DNA of 64,000 nucleotides. It comes from Bimastos eiseni. Taxonomy: Eukaryota; Annelida; Clitellata; Crassiclitellata; Lumbricidae. Positions 12,901 through 27,900 of the stretch are shown piece by piece. A program made the translations under genes and the position numbers. How positions within the stretch are numbered: position 1 is the first letter of the stretch; the number at the start of each line of letters is the position of its first letter. The notes beneath the pieces are model-generated. The model did no database searches and was not told the DNA's origin. It worked only from the letters and a program-made list of their open reading frames with translations. Location: contig OY365806.1 in NCBI GenBank assembly GCA_959347315.1, positions 58,633,154-58,697,153 of the forward strand, in the 5' to 3' direction.

Positions 12901-15900
12901 GTTGTATTGTGTCATTTTGAGGACCTCTTATAAGTGCATCAGTGACAATGAAAGCTTTACCAGAGTGCTTTACATATACAAGAAAATACTTACAATTGTA
13001 AAAATGATCCATATTGACTTGTATTTATTTCATATGACATAGCAGACTTATGCATGTATGCATTGCCTTTCAATTTTTTATCCTGAGTTTGACTCCTAAG
13101 AGTTTCCAACTGATTCCAAACCCTATTTTGTCCATAAAGAATTAATATCCTATGACATTCCTTTCTTGCTTCCTTGCTTTGATATGCATACATGTATATT
13201 GCATTATCTTCTACTGGGGTATTATTATGCACTGGCAGCACTGCATCTGATTTAGGTATGCGCCGTGTGCCGCTGTACAAGCGTATTACAATGGCCGGTG
13301 CAATTCAGCTGCTGAGAGAAGTCATACAATCAACACTTAAGACTTACAGAGCAGACAGGTGCCTCCATTCATAAGAATATGTTTCAATACAGCGGCTTTT
13401 CATGTGCGATTTCTTGATTGTCAATAGTATGTCGCAAGTTGTGAAATGTTGGTCAAAATCACCAGTGACTTTGTATTAGAAGTGTAAGCCCACTGCAAAG
13501 AATTTTTAGGAGTACTTGCTATTTATAGGAGTTGTATACATGGTGCGACCAATGGCGACATGTTTTCTAGAATATCAGTTGGTCACATATATCTCTTGCT
13601 CAAAATACCCTTCAATCTCTCAACCCTCTTGCATTAGTCAGCTATTCTCCCCATCCAACCAGAGTCAAATGCTCTTCATCATAATAGCTTTATCTATATC
13701 CAGTGGATTCCTGCTTCCAGTGTCATCCTCTCTGAAATTCTGCAATACTCCATTTAATAATGTCTGCTGTGCCAGGTCTTTGGAACATACTTCTAAAAGA
13801 TCAATTCACTCATCCTGTTATCTCATTTCTTCATTCAACCTTGCACTTGTGCTCTCCTCTGATACTTTCCATTTGTGACAGAAAATCGAACTCTTCAAGC
13901 TATCCCATCATGATTCTACTGTGCCAACACATGATCACCTTCATCACCGTAGTACCATGCTGTTTTCTTGTTGTTCACGGGTGCAAGCTTTTCGTCGGTC
14001 ATTACTGCTCGTCGTTAATGCTGTGTGATCCAGGAAATTGAAACATGGCGTCTGCTGTTAGTTCTGGATGGAAATTCATCAGTTGGGATCTAAGTGTGTG
14101 CATACCTTGCCAATATTGATACCTAAAGTTCTCTCAGAGCTATTTGCTTGTTAGTTAACATTTTGATCTTAATGACTTCATCATCATTTAAATTGGTACA
14201 GGCAGCACTTTTGTTAAAAGACACAATAGTACTTAAGCGTCTAGCTTCATGCATACGTTTTATTTACATATTTCTTTTTGTCTCAAGTCAGCACTGCAAT
14301 GCTTTGAATATTCTGTCTCTGTTTTTAGATTTCTTGCTGATGCCGATTGGGACATTGTTTACAAGCATGTTTACCTAGAAGTTCCATACAAATCTGGTTT
14401 TGTTTCAGATGTCAGTGAAAGTCTGGGTGGACTTTGAAAATAATTTCCTTTTTTAGACTTTTTATTTCATGTATTTGGCTCTTAGCAAATTTTATTATCT
14501 GTGGATTGTTGAAGTCTTAACGCAGTCCCAACTAGTTTGAGCATGATAAACACGTACTCTGTCAATGCCTGCTTACCTACCTACCTATCTACATACATGT
14601 ACATACATACATGTACATACATACATACATATTTACCCAACTAAAAGGCTGAAAATAGCTACATGTGCAAGAAATTTAGGACATGATACTGCCCAAGTGC
14701 TGTAATACCATCAAACCTAAGAGTTGCAGCACTAAGACAGGTTAGAGATGGCCAATGCAGGAGATAACTAGACCTATGCAGATACCTGGGAATTTGGCCA
14801 GTGGAATTTTACAGCTGCTGTGAGGCATCAGTTTGGTGAAACTCAGTATGGGTACATTATAGACGAATTTTTATATTTTTTATGGGTCCTAAGCATATAA
14901 ATGTTGCATGCATATTTCTATTGCTACTGTGTGACCGTAATCCTGCTTAATTTTCAATGAATTATTCATCTGCTGAGCTCCGTGGTCCATATGAATGTTT
15001 GTGTATTTTATGTTGTTTAGTCTAGATCATGTTTTGCAGTATAGTATATTTGCATTTTTTATTCTTATCTAGTCCTGAAATTTAGTTGTGCATATGCAGT
15101 TGCTTTTAAATGTTTGATGCATGTTACAAATGAATTTTCCCTAAGAGTAACCTGGAGGACATAATAGATGGCGTTAAGCCAGTTGCCAAGAAACGTCAGA
15201 ACCGCAACAAGCATGACATGCAAAGCTTTCAGACAGAGGCTCAAGATGTAAAGGTTCAGGAAGCTCAGGACGAAATGAGAGAAGCTCGTCTCAAAATCTT
15301 CCGAGCAAAAAAAGTACGAATATTTGGGATATTATACTGTTTGTTATCTTGTGAGATAAGGATAAATTAGATATGGTGAGGTTTTATAATTATTTTTTAA
15401 TCAGGGTTAACAGCAGGGATGTTAATATCGCGATAAAGTATCGCGATACTTTTGTATCGTGATACTTTTGTCAGTATCGCTGCGAGTATCGCGATAGTTT
15501 TATTTTACTGGTATCGCATGTGTATCGCGATACCTATTTTTAGCCTGTCAGCGATACTCGATGCTAATACTTTTTCTCACTAAAATTTATACGGTTTCTC
15601 AAGAAATATGCGAAGTCATTCGTTGCGCTTTGATAAGTTTATGCCTCTATGTAGGCCTACATGTATAGCCTCTTTTGGCCACATAAACCTTGGTGCGAAT
15701 AGATGGAATATTGCATAGGCATAAGTAAAGAAATGACCGTAGTAGGCCTATGTCCTTTTGCGTTCACTGGTAGAAGTGGCTTGCCTAATTAATTTTAGAG
15801 TGCTTGCAAATTTAGTTGATCTTGAAAATGAATAGGACTGAGGAAACGAAGATTTCCAGTGCGATATTAGAGCATTGTGTTCGAGCAGCGTGCCTGAAGG

Positions 15901-18900
15901 CTGCTTCAAAGACATTCGGATTGGATCAAGCACCAATATGCTCGCTTTGCACAGGACTGGAAAGTTCTCATGTTCTTTCGTGTCAACAGTTTTGGGGCGA
16001 TATTCAGGGTCCATAAATTTTAGATCCTTTTAAAAAAACAAGCTGATTCATCAATCTTTAGTCGTGAAGTCAGATTTACCGGGTATGTCAGCAAAATACA
16101 AAAAAAGCTGTTAGAGGTTCAAAACACCATATTTTCATATAGAAGAAAAGTATAGATTGGGATGACATCTGTGTTTAAGGGAACATTGTGTTGACGAGTA
16201 GCCTAACCATTCCTCTTATTTTATGATTGCCCCAAGCCAGGCCAAGCAATTCCTTGGGAAATTTTCAATAATTATCTGTGCATGAATTATAAATTTAAAA
16301 GGCTAAGATCGAATTCAGCAAGCATACTGAAAAGTATTGGTAAAAGTATTGGTATTGGTATTGCAATACTTTTGAAAAAAAGTATTGGTATTGGTATCAC
16401 GATACTTTTATTTAGGAAGTATTAGTATTGCTATTGCAATACTTTTTTCAAGTATTGTTAACAGCCCTGGTTAGCAGCAGTGTTGTATGCAAGACATGAA
16501 AGTTCAAGACAAGACCGAGACAGTGAGGTACCAAGACCGAGACCGAGACACTAGGTTCAAGACAGTAAAAGACAAGTGATCCTATATAAAATGCTGAAAA
16601 ATGCTAATGTATCAGTTTTCGGGAATAATGTTTATTTGTAATTTCAATTTGAAACTTATAATGTATATAGCACAAATTCCTGAGAACAGTTTTTATATTG
16701 CCGCGCAAGATTTTAAGACAGTTCACGGGAAACTCCGAGACCGCGAAAATCGAGACCCCTTGTTCGAGACATTCACTTCAAGACAGATTTTAAAAATTCG
16801 AGACACTAACCTCAAGACCGAGACCGAGACAGCAGGCTTCCGAGACCGAGACACTAAAAAACGGTCTCGAGACAGAGACACTGTCTCAAGACCATACATC
16901 ACTGGTTAACAGTACATGATATATCAAACACATGCTGGCTTGGTCACGGGTGGCTGGTAGAGTTGCCTTTCTCCTATGTCTTCATGGTTTGAATTCTAGT
17001 GTTTTATGTGAAATTGAAAATTTATTGTTCAGCTGTGTAGCCCAAATTTACAGTTATTGAATTTCCATTGTGCTTCAGACAACTGTTCTTTAAACATGGA
17101 ACATTTATGATGACAGTTGTTGCAGGTGTTTAATAAGGAGAGCTAACCTGCCATAACATTATCTTTTATGCACAGCACAGTCCTCAAGCGTGCGGCAAAA
17201 AGAACACTTTTTAAGCACACTTAAGTCTTCCTGGTGGACTAATCATTATGCAGCTCGATTTTTATCAGTTTGGCTAGTTGTTTTTTTAGTTTGTGTACAT
17301 TTGTGTGGATTTTATGAATTCCACCGTTTCTTGGAATCTTGGCTGCCTATAGTCTAGATCAGCATGTCCCTACCATTGCTTTGGAAAGTCTACCTAATAG
17401 TGCCAGGCTTGAAATGCATGTGTTTATTCAAATGTTTCTGTAAGTGAAAGTGTTTCTGTTCTGAATAACCTATCTACTAAAGTCTTGCGTTATCATAATA
17501 ATTTTTGTGTGTATAAATAATAATTATTAAAGTCTCTTCAACAAAGTCTGCAGCTGCCTAACTTTAGTGGGATAGACAAAGAAATGGAAGGACTCTGAAA
17601 AAACTTACGAGTGTAGATCTTCTAGATGCTGACCTAATTAGGGTTTGGTTTTCAGTCTTGTCGGTCGTGCTTTGAACAGAAGTTGATACCACATGTACAG
17701 TCACAATTTTCCAAGCTGACGTCACAAATCCACAATATTGTGATTGCTGTATAAGTCATTGCAATAAGTAATGAGATTGCAATCAGTCATGAGGTTGCAA
17801 TCAGTCATGAGATTGCTATCAGTCATGAGATTGCAATCAGTCATGAGATGGCAATCAGCCATGAGATGGCAATCAGTCATGTGATTGCAACGAGTCATGA
17901 GATTGCAATCAGTCAGGAGATTGCAGTCAGTCATGAGATTGTAATAAGTCATGAGATTGTAATAAGTCATGAGATGGCAATCAGTCATGAGATGGCAATC
18001 AGTCTTTAGATTGCGATCAGTCTTGAAACTGCAATCAGTCATGTAATTGCAATAAGTCATGAGGTTGCATAGTCAATGACAATAAATAATTTGTCATCTT
18101 TAAAAGAGTGAAGATTGAACAAATGATTCTGTTTTTTGTTCTAGGCAAGTTTCTGGAAGCAATATCAGCACGGAATGTTGTCTTTGGAAGCTGTCAGGTC
18201 TTTGGTCGAAAGCATTGATTATGCGCGAGATGACACTGAGCACATAAGAAATATTGAAAAGATGATGAAATACTGTGAAGTGAAGGGCGTGTTTAAGCAG
18301 ACTTCATTTGTGGTATGTGATGTTTCAGATCGAGTTTTATTGTGCATTGTACAGATGGTTTTATTAAGGAGCAGCAAATGTTTTTATGTATTCATTGTAA
18401 GATCTGCTTTGCACCCATAAAAATGATTTAAACGTTTGTGCTATAAAGTTTTGTGATATAATAATGATATTGATAGTAATAAAAATATTAATATCTGAAT
18501 GATATCTTTGTTTTGTTTTCAAACTGACGGACCGCAGCTTGATTACAAGTAAAGTATGAATAGATGATTATGCCTGTGAATAAGCTGGTTCCCGCGACTT
18601 TGCTTTTTTGGGCGCTGTAGAAATTTTGAGATTATGATGACAAGTTATTACAGGAGTTGAATTTAACTTTCGGGGGCCATGCATGTTATACATCTGATTT
18701 AACCAATGCTGCTGCCTAGCAAGAGAAGGACTCGTCAACCTTTAGGGTAGCAAGAATCATACTTGCTTTCTCTGCATATGAGTGTCTTGTCCATTACTCT
18801 ACAGACTCGTAAGGGTATAGTAAAGTTACTTTACTGGTGTGAATTGAGCAAAAAATATGATGTATGTGTTGCAGTAGTGAATATGCATATGTTGATAAGT

Positions 18901-21900
18901 GGTCAGGACACTTTATGAAGCTCAGCTGAATAATAATTTACTCTTTATTATATCAGCTTCATGCAGTGTCTAATGTCAATAAGAACAACTTGCTATAATA
19001 ACTTTTTACAAGTGGGTCATAATAATAATAGCTAATTGTATAGCACATAACTATGCATGAATGTTGGCTGATTGGTTAGAGTCTTTTGCGCACCGTTGCC
19101 CTGCATTACAACTGCAGTTGCACAGTGTGTGCACTTCTGAACGGATTGTAAGAAGGGCAGTATGAAATGACATTTTATTGTGTTGTATTCATGCAGATGA
19201 CTTGAGTCATCATCTCATATTCATCCATCTATTTAATGGCATTTGCTCCTATCTGTTAAAAAACGTCTAATAGGTACCATATGTATTTTTAAAGGCATTG
19301 AGTAGTTATTCGCTGCTACGCAAAATTGATATTGACGGAGAGGATCTGTAGCAAGTCACAATGTTTGTGTGCCTGGGAGGATTATTAATGGAATATGAAC
19401 TATGTACGAAATACATAGGATTGGCCTGTATTCATCGATGTATGGCAGATCACTGGCTAAAATCCCAGAGCGCATTCACTTCAAAATCTTATCATTAACT
19501 TACAACTCCATACAATATTCACAACCCAAATATCTTCGCGAACTCTTCACCATCCAGCCAACCCGCTCTACCCGATTGTCCTCTTGCGTCACCCTCACTC
19601 GACCTCCGATCACATCTCAAGTTCTCCAACCGCGCAATATCAAACGCCGCACCTCGTCTCTGGAACGATCTACCTCCTGAATTTCGTGCCTTCTCGGTTC
19701 CTTCACCATCATTTCCCGTCATGCAGCATCATCTGTCCCTAGCGCCTCTGTCCATCACACCCCGGGCTTTCCATTCTAAACATAAATCCCACCTTTTCAA
19801 GAACTCTTACCCAGACTCACTACTTGACATCCCACCTGTCAATCCTCAACCAAAGCGACACCCTCCTTAACAGCTACTCTGCCTCCCTGCTGACTTCCTG
19901 GTAACCGAACTCTGACCACCCACGGACTATCCTTTGGACACCCCTTTGATTTGACGCAGCGCTCTTGAATAAGCTGGTGCCCTGCGCTTAGCTTTAAAGT
20001 GGCGCTTTAGAAATTTGGAGATTACGATTACGAGATCTGAATGTTGGTGCCTACAGAAGAAAGATGAAAGGAGGATTCCAGTGATGTAGATGAGCTGGCT
20101 AAGAAGAATAAAGACGAGGACCAGATGAAACCGAATATGTAGGCTTACCTCCTTCACTCTAACAAAATGATTCCAGAAAATAGGAGACAGCTTTTATCAA
20201 TATGGAAAAATCTGCTTGTACATGCTGCTTCTGCTTGTTCTGTTATGTGCAAGTGTTCCGGATATGTATTATCAGTAAGGCTGTAAAAAAATTTGGAATC
20301 AGAGTCTGGGTACCCGTTGACCCGCAGAGCGAGTACCCGGGTACCCAACCACGAGGACATTTTGTTAGGAAATGTAGGGAATTGAGCATTTTCACAGAAT
20401 GTCGGGTACCCACAAACCAATTTCACTGTCTGGGCAGTCAGCCAATATAACCAACGGAACATTTCTGGCATGTGTTCAGGTCAAATCCCTATTTATATGG
20501 AATGTCGGGTGTACCCGAGAACCGATTTCATTGCCCGGGCAGTCAGCCATTGACAGTCTTAATTATGAGACAACGCATTTCTGGTGGTGCTTTGTTGACT
20601 AATCAACATTGCTTTGCATTTCAGAAAAAAAAATTTGAAGAGATGGAACAGGCTGTAAAACGCCTGCACACTGTAACAATGGAGGAGATTAAAGACATTC
20701 CAATTAGGAAGTTCTTCTTTGCAATTCACAATAATAGCCTGATGAAGGTCTTTATTAACATTGTCTTACTGACCAACTTCGTTGTTGTCCTTACTGGCAT
20801 TATACTTATGTGGAGGTGCACAGTTAATGAGAACATCAAGATTTATGATATGTGGCTTGACATTGTCAACTATGTTATCATTACCATATATTCCTGTATG
20901 GTTCTTGCCAAGGTATGCTTTTATATCAGATTTGTTGATTGTTGTAATTTTTTGCTGGTTTCCGTTGCTTAAAGCTGACGAGCTACAACATTTATTGGGG
21001 CGTTTCTGTAGTACTTCTTTAGTCATTCTTGAGCATCTAAACACACTCATAAAGCTCTATCAAACTACTTCTTAAATATTTTTTTATACAGATTCCCAAG
21101 CTTATGAAAGCGGTATAAAATTTTGATGTGTGAAGTGAAATGCATTTGTAAAGAAATTATGAAAGAACTTACAAGTGGTCTTCATGTGTGTGGTACAGTG
21201 TTGCCTGTTCGGTTAGCGTGATGGGTCTGTGACCTCAGCCTGTTGAAGGGACTTTGTTAAGACCCGTAGCTAGGTGTTTTCATATACTTACTTCTGTGAT
21301 CAAATGGTATAATTTGATATGGGCAGGGCTGGAAAAAGCTGACAAAGCCTGTGATGCTCTGGCCCCATGTCCAGAACTTTGAGATTCATTGATTCCATTG
21401 CCCAATGCAGCAAGTTGAGCAAATACATGCTTCTGCTAAGTCCCTTTTTCTACACTTGAACCTCCTGTATAGCTCTGCGTTTAGGAACCATATCAAGCAA
21501 CTTTCTTATGACTAGATTTTTTATGTTGAAGTTGTGTTCTCAAGGTGAACTATCCTCCTTGGTATTGGGTTAGCAGTTGTCTTACAATATAGCATGTTCT
21601 AAAAATGGTATTGTTTTATGGTTTTTATGTTTCTTCATTTCTGCCCTCCTTAAGTAGCTGCATTTTAATGTTTTCCAACTAAGTTCATTAAAAATCATTG
21701 TCAATCACTTTTCTATTGATATAGATATTCTTCCTTGTGAAAGTGGTTTGTGTTTTACTTATTGCAGCTGATTGTGTTTGGAAAGCATTATTTCACGATC
21801 ATTATAAACTACATCGAGTTGATCATAATCTTAATCTCATACATTGAACTTATCCTGAGAGAGACGGTATTTAGTAAGCGAGGAATTACATCCGATGAGG

Positions 21901-24900
21901 AACTTTACTGTTACACTGGACCTGTCTATATGACTATGAATGCTGGCTACAGGAAACTGGTTGTGATTTCGACTGTCTTGCTGTCTACGAGATTCCTTCG
22001 AATGTTTCGCTTGTTTGAGGTCAGCTGTTGTTTTTGCATTGCAGTTCTGATGATCAACTAATGAGGGCTTGAGTAAAACCTAAATGGGCCAAATACTAAG
22101 GATGTGTGATATATGTGTTGTTGGCTCTGCCCAACCAGTCTCTTGACTATTAGCCCTGTTTGAAATAAATTTCTCAATTCACAAGACAATGTAATGTGAA
22201 ATGTGTTGAGGCATCTTTTAAAGATGCTGTTTAACATTTTATAGAAGTCTCTGATACTTAAAAATTTACATTTTAGGTTCCAAATATACAAGTGTGTCTG
22301 TTTTATGTAGGGCATAACCGGAAATCGCCTCGGACATTCGCCTCGGCCGAATATTGGACTATTTGGAAGTATTCGCCTCGGCAAATGTTACACCCCCAAA
22401 TAGCTAAAAATTACTTTTTTTGAAAAAAATATCTTTTTTTGGTAAAATAATATTTCTTCATCAAATACATATAGAACTAACGGACTTACTTGTAAGCTAT
22501 TTTTTAATTAGACAAGAACTTAACATTCCATTAAATTTTCTTTAAAATAATGATCATGTTTATTTCTACATTTTTATTTGTTTTGGTTGTATTCCTCAGG
22601 TGGCAACCAAATCAGTAATTTTCCCGCTTGAATTGACTCCACCCACTTTCCGGTAAACATTAGAGAGTAAAGAGGTCATTGATAACTTCTTATTTCAAAT
22701 TTTATAACAAGGTTTTACATTTTTTCACAAGTAAAATTATGAAATAATAAATATATTGCTATAGCCTAGATTCCACCAATACGCTATATGAAGGATATTG
22801 TTATAGACTCTGCATTGACTATAGATAGTTCTCCATAACTGTGCACGTGGCAGGTTAACTATGCTTTGCATACGGATGGTACTCGTTGCCAGATTTGACG
22901 CTACTATTCGGTTCATACCCGGATCCGGCAAATAGTTCATCCAAATACTCAGATTCGGTACTCGGTGGAAATTGTCTACTCGGTTATGCCCTAGTTATAT
23001 GCATGTGTATGTAGTTACCAGCATAATACATTGCCTATCAGGAAACACCCGCAGACCTAAATTATTTTGTTCTCCTATGACAATCCTAGATTTCATAACG
23101 GTCTGTTCTGATTTGAAAGTTGCTTTCCTGTTAACGGTGAAGGACTGTGCTGAAATGACAAGCTACAGCCTGACAGGGGCATCAATCCCTCTGAGTGATG
23201 GAGGCAAACCCCAGTCCTCATTTTTTATGACACAACTACCTAAAATTGGAGGCATTTGCCTCCAGACCCCCTATCTGGATGCCCCTGCAACCTGACACTG
23301 TGAAGAACCCCACATGAATTATTATACTCATAACAAAACAATCTAGTTAAATAACTGTCTGACTGATACATATGGATAAGCTTGTTTGGTTGTGTTTAGT
23401 GGTGCAGTGTTATACAATAACCTATTGTGAATTCCTCACTTTTCCATTTGAACAAATGGCCTTTGCTGACTTTCCTACCCAGTCATAATTGAGGTCGTCA
23501 TAAAGCAGTGTGTGTTGATGCAGATGCATTCCAAGACGTTTATATCTTTCATCAACAAACAACTGCAACTGAGACTAAAGCTTGGCTATGACATTGGCAA
23601 AGGTTACGTCACTTGCGTCGAAGAGGTTAATGAAATGTTGGATAATCTGATCGAGAACAGGGATATTCGGGATAAGTACAAGGAGCAGATGACCTTCTTG
23701 CGACTTAGCAGGATGAAGGAGCTGGGTAGGAAAAGAAGTCTAATGCATTCCGTTTACTTGGATGATGGATGAAGTGATTTTATTTAAGAGAGTTGGACGA
23801 TTGGGAAGTTTGAGAGATTTGTTAAGTAATTGTTTGCTTGATTAATTAATAAGATTGTTTATATTTAGCGCTGCAGAAAGACTTCGGTTTATGAAGAGAT
23901 TTAGTACCATACATTTCAGTTATATTGAACAGCTTGTGTGGTTAGTGATCTCTTTCCCTGTCTAGTGGTGTAATTCAGCAGTGTGATTAACAGTCAGACA
24001 TTTGTTTGATTTTCACTTAAGGCCAAAAGTGTCTAGTTATTGTCCCTGCACTTATTTCTTAGTAGTAAAGACTATTTTCTCCTCTCTAAGGCTGTGGTAG
24101 AAGTGTCTGTATATAGATATCAGTAAGATCAGTTATGTAGTCTGTTACAATACACCCGTTTCTGCTATAAGCAGCCGTTGCTACCAGTATACGGTGATGT
24201 TTATTTGAGTTGTAGGTGTTTTCTAAGGTCTGTTTAGTCAATGTTTGCTTATAGATTTCTATGCGCTTCTAAGCTTTGTTACTCCATCTCATTTTCACCC
24301 ACTCTACTCTCGTTTTGGCCTCTATACTCAGCTATTATTTACCTAATTTATTACTTGGATCTAACTTGCGGGACTCTCCGTTCGTAATTGGGTCTCCAGT
24401 GCAATTGTACATTTTTTTTGTTATACAGATCTCATGTAACTTGTACTTTGGATTCCCAGATAAACTTTTTTTTAAATGAAAAAAATGCACTGAATTTGTA
24501 TGCTCTTTTATTATGCTCTTTTATTGCAGCTGTATAGATTTCACATTGTTCAATTGGTCAGGTAGATGGCACCACTGCTACCCAGCTGAATGTTATTATT
24601 GGGTAGTGTGAACAGGTGACCCTTTACACCTTGATTGCTGTTGATGTTTGCAGATTTAATGAAGTTAAGCAATGACAGACTGGTATGGTACTGGGATATT
24701 ATGCCTGGAATATCGTTACTGGGATTTCATGAGCTCACTCAATTTGCCATTCCTTCAGTGATTGGTTAATGAGCACTTATGCAACCTATGTGTGAGGTTG
24801 AATAAGGTGTCCTCTAATGGATTACTAAACTTTGTTGCTTTGTTTGTGCCTCAGCCTGTGACCTAGAGCCAGACCGTACTTCTGAGGAGTTTCTATAGAG

Positions 24901-27900
24901 GCATGTAAATAAATGAGTATTTAAGTATTCTTTATTTGACCAACTGACAAAGACATGTTGGTGTACTTACATGTTAAGTAACAGTGGGTTAAGATTTAAG
25001 TGTTTTGTTTGATTCTTCACAGATGATATTTGTTACAAAGATGGGTTCCTAGGAGTAACTCAAGAGAAGATGTAGGTACTTGATGGAAAGTATGTAAGTG
25101 ATGTTACGGTAGCTGTTTGCTTATAAATATCACGTGGCTACATGTTTTACTTAGCCTCTCTGCAGAAGACGTATCCAGGAATTGTTTTGTCTGTGAAATC
25201 TCAACACGCTGGCAGACGAATTCTGAACAACCTCCATGACAGAATCAGTCAACTGCGCCGAGATGGAATGCTGGATGAAAAAGAGTCTGACATGTTGGAA
25301 CAGGTCTGTTGGGTTTCAGTTGTGGAGCAGTGCATGTCTTTTGACTTACTTGTTATGGAAGTTTCTCCGTATTTGATATTTTTTAAATGCATTAACTTAG
25401 CTGAGAAAAATAGTTTGTCTATTATTTGGGGACATAGGGTGATGGATAAAACACTGGGGCACAGAGCTGAGTAACCGAGTTCTGTTCCCGTATGGTTGAC
25501 TAGTCTTTCTTTCAGTATTTCAGTGGGTGGCAGCATTGGTTAAATAAGATGTTTGACATAATGGACACCTTGCAGATTTACTGCACCTGTATCAATGCCT
25601 AAACATTTTGCACTACATTAGTACTCTATTACCAGCTCTGCAGTTTTCATTTGAGCAAATTATTCAGGAAAATGATCATTGAGATAATGCCTGACCTTAG
25701 TAAAACTGCCAGCTCTCCTCATAGTGTAACTATTCTCAATAGTTATGTTCATTTGTCATGCAGGTAGCATTAACACAATTCCATATAGTATGCTTTGTTT
25801 ATAAAACAACATAGATAGCAATGTCCAGGATCATATTTATAAGGCTTTCAGTTTTCTGAGTGCATGATAAATTCAAGATTCTTTAATATCTTTTTAATTT
25901 ATTGAATTGAATGCTTCATTGTTTGTCAATGTGTTAAGAATGCATCAGGTTCCTTGTTAACCCTTAAATGATGAGCTGCATCATTTTCCCGTGTGTTTTA
26001 GTGCTCGCTTGTTGTATATTTTAAAGACATGTTTGTTTGTGCATGTTTGATATCAAATGCACACATTGTATCAAAGAAATTGAGATACATATTGTGTACT
26101 TAAACTGTTCGAATTAAATACAACGTATGCAGAGTCTGCTTAGACCAGACTACAAACAGTCCTCTTGTTTCTTCATTTTGAACAGGAGTCCCTCTTTTTT
26201 CCTCTACATGATTCTACACACGGCTCTGGTTTTGTTATAGATGATTGCAGCACGTTTGAAGTTGTTGCTGAAAATACCCCCAGACATTCCACTTCCGGCT
26301 CCTGGTAAAGTCCTGAGTGAAATTTCTTGGGTTGCTGGCAATCAAGACTTCATCGAATACATACAGGTAACTGAAGTTTGAATATGGATTCGACTCTCGG
26401 CTGTTGATGTGAAGTCTTTCAGACTTTAAATTAATTGCCTCTGGCCACTTGTCATCTGCTTCATCTTGTTTCTTTTCTGGGTGTGCTTTTATGTAACTAC
26501 CAGAACAATATATGGAAACTTAGTATAGAAAATTTTCAGCATCTTACAAAAACACTTTGTCTGTCAGATATCTTCCAAAATGTCTTGTTGAGTTGTGCTA
26601 CTGGGATGAAGCTGATGGCTGAGGGGTAACACACTGACATGAAGATCAGAAGGACATGTGTTTGATACCCCTGCTGGCCCCTTAAGTTTCACTAATCTTT
26701 CCATTTGCTAGGTTGTGTTGGTAAAATGAGCAGTAGTACAGATGTGTGCCTTGCAGGCTGTCATACAGTTAAGTTTGACTTCTTTTAAACTTGTTTTCAT
26801 CTATTACTACAGTATTATGTGATCAATCATATTATACATAGTTTTTCTGTGTAAGTGGAATAAACACAAAGATATTTTATCTTAAGTGATCCCTCAGGCT
26901 CTTAGATATTATCTAAAGAGTAAGAATGACATTATTACTATTATTTTTATTATTATTATTATTAAATAGTTATCATCGTTCTTATCATCGTTAACACTAT
27001 TAATATTATAATTATTATTGCTCTGGTTGTGGGTTGCTGGTGCCATTCTATCCAATGAGTTCAATGACAATGCTGATGAAGTTACATTCATGAATTCCAG
27101 ATCCCAGATACACCATCTCTGCAACTGTAGTTCAAACTCTAATACTTGTCAGGTGTGGTTGTCCAGGTGAAATGCGATGGTTGTGTTTTTGCCCTTGATG
27201 AAAGGTCCTTCAACATCATCAGCATAATATTTGATTGCCTCTGAATGGTTATCTTGAAGAGGCACTATATAAATTGCATTGATTGAATATATCTGAGGTA
27301 TAATTTTTGCTCATATGCCTGTGCAAACAATCACCAAAAGAGCTTCTGCAAAAGTTAATGTATCTTCCACTAAGGTCCTGCCATCTATGCAGCAAACCAG
27401 CACCTGATTTTATTTGCTTCTACTATTAATGGGATTCGATTTGTTTCAGACTTGCCAATGGCTGAACATTAGATTGTTATGCTGACAAGCTTAAAGCATG
27501 AAAAGTGTTACACTGAATTTCTGTTTGTTTTTATTGTTAGAACAATGCCAAATTGATTGGAATGGCTGAAGGAGAGGTGTTGGACGCTGATAGCAATCCA
27601 TATGGTGGCCTCTACATTATTATTTCTGGCCTTGTCAGGGTAAGAATTCTCTTTATATATCATGAATCAGTGTTGTATGCAAGACCTAAAACTTCAAGAC
27701 CAAGAGGAGACCGAGACAGTGAGGTACCGAGACCGAGACACTGGGTTCAAGACAGTACGAGACAGTAAAAGACAAGTGATCCTATATAAACTGCTGTAAA
27801 ATACTAATGTATCAGTTTTTGGGAAAAAGGTTCATTTGTAATTTCGATTTGATATTATCAGTTTATCCATGTCTATCTTGTCATTATGTTTAGTTGCTTT

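Noticed and set aside
15816..16016. 66-codon frame inside the family B MITE
   Set aside because: No resemblance to hAT transposase or other families; too short to support.
17722..18060. Minus-strand 112-codon repetitive open frame
   Set aside because: It is a direct translation of the 18-bp minisatellite, whose unit length is a multiple of three.
25142..25474. 110-codon frame extending past exon 17
   Set aside because: Only 25155-25303 matches the family; the rest is intron read-through after a good donor.
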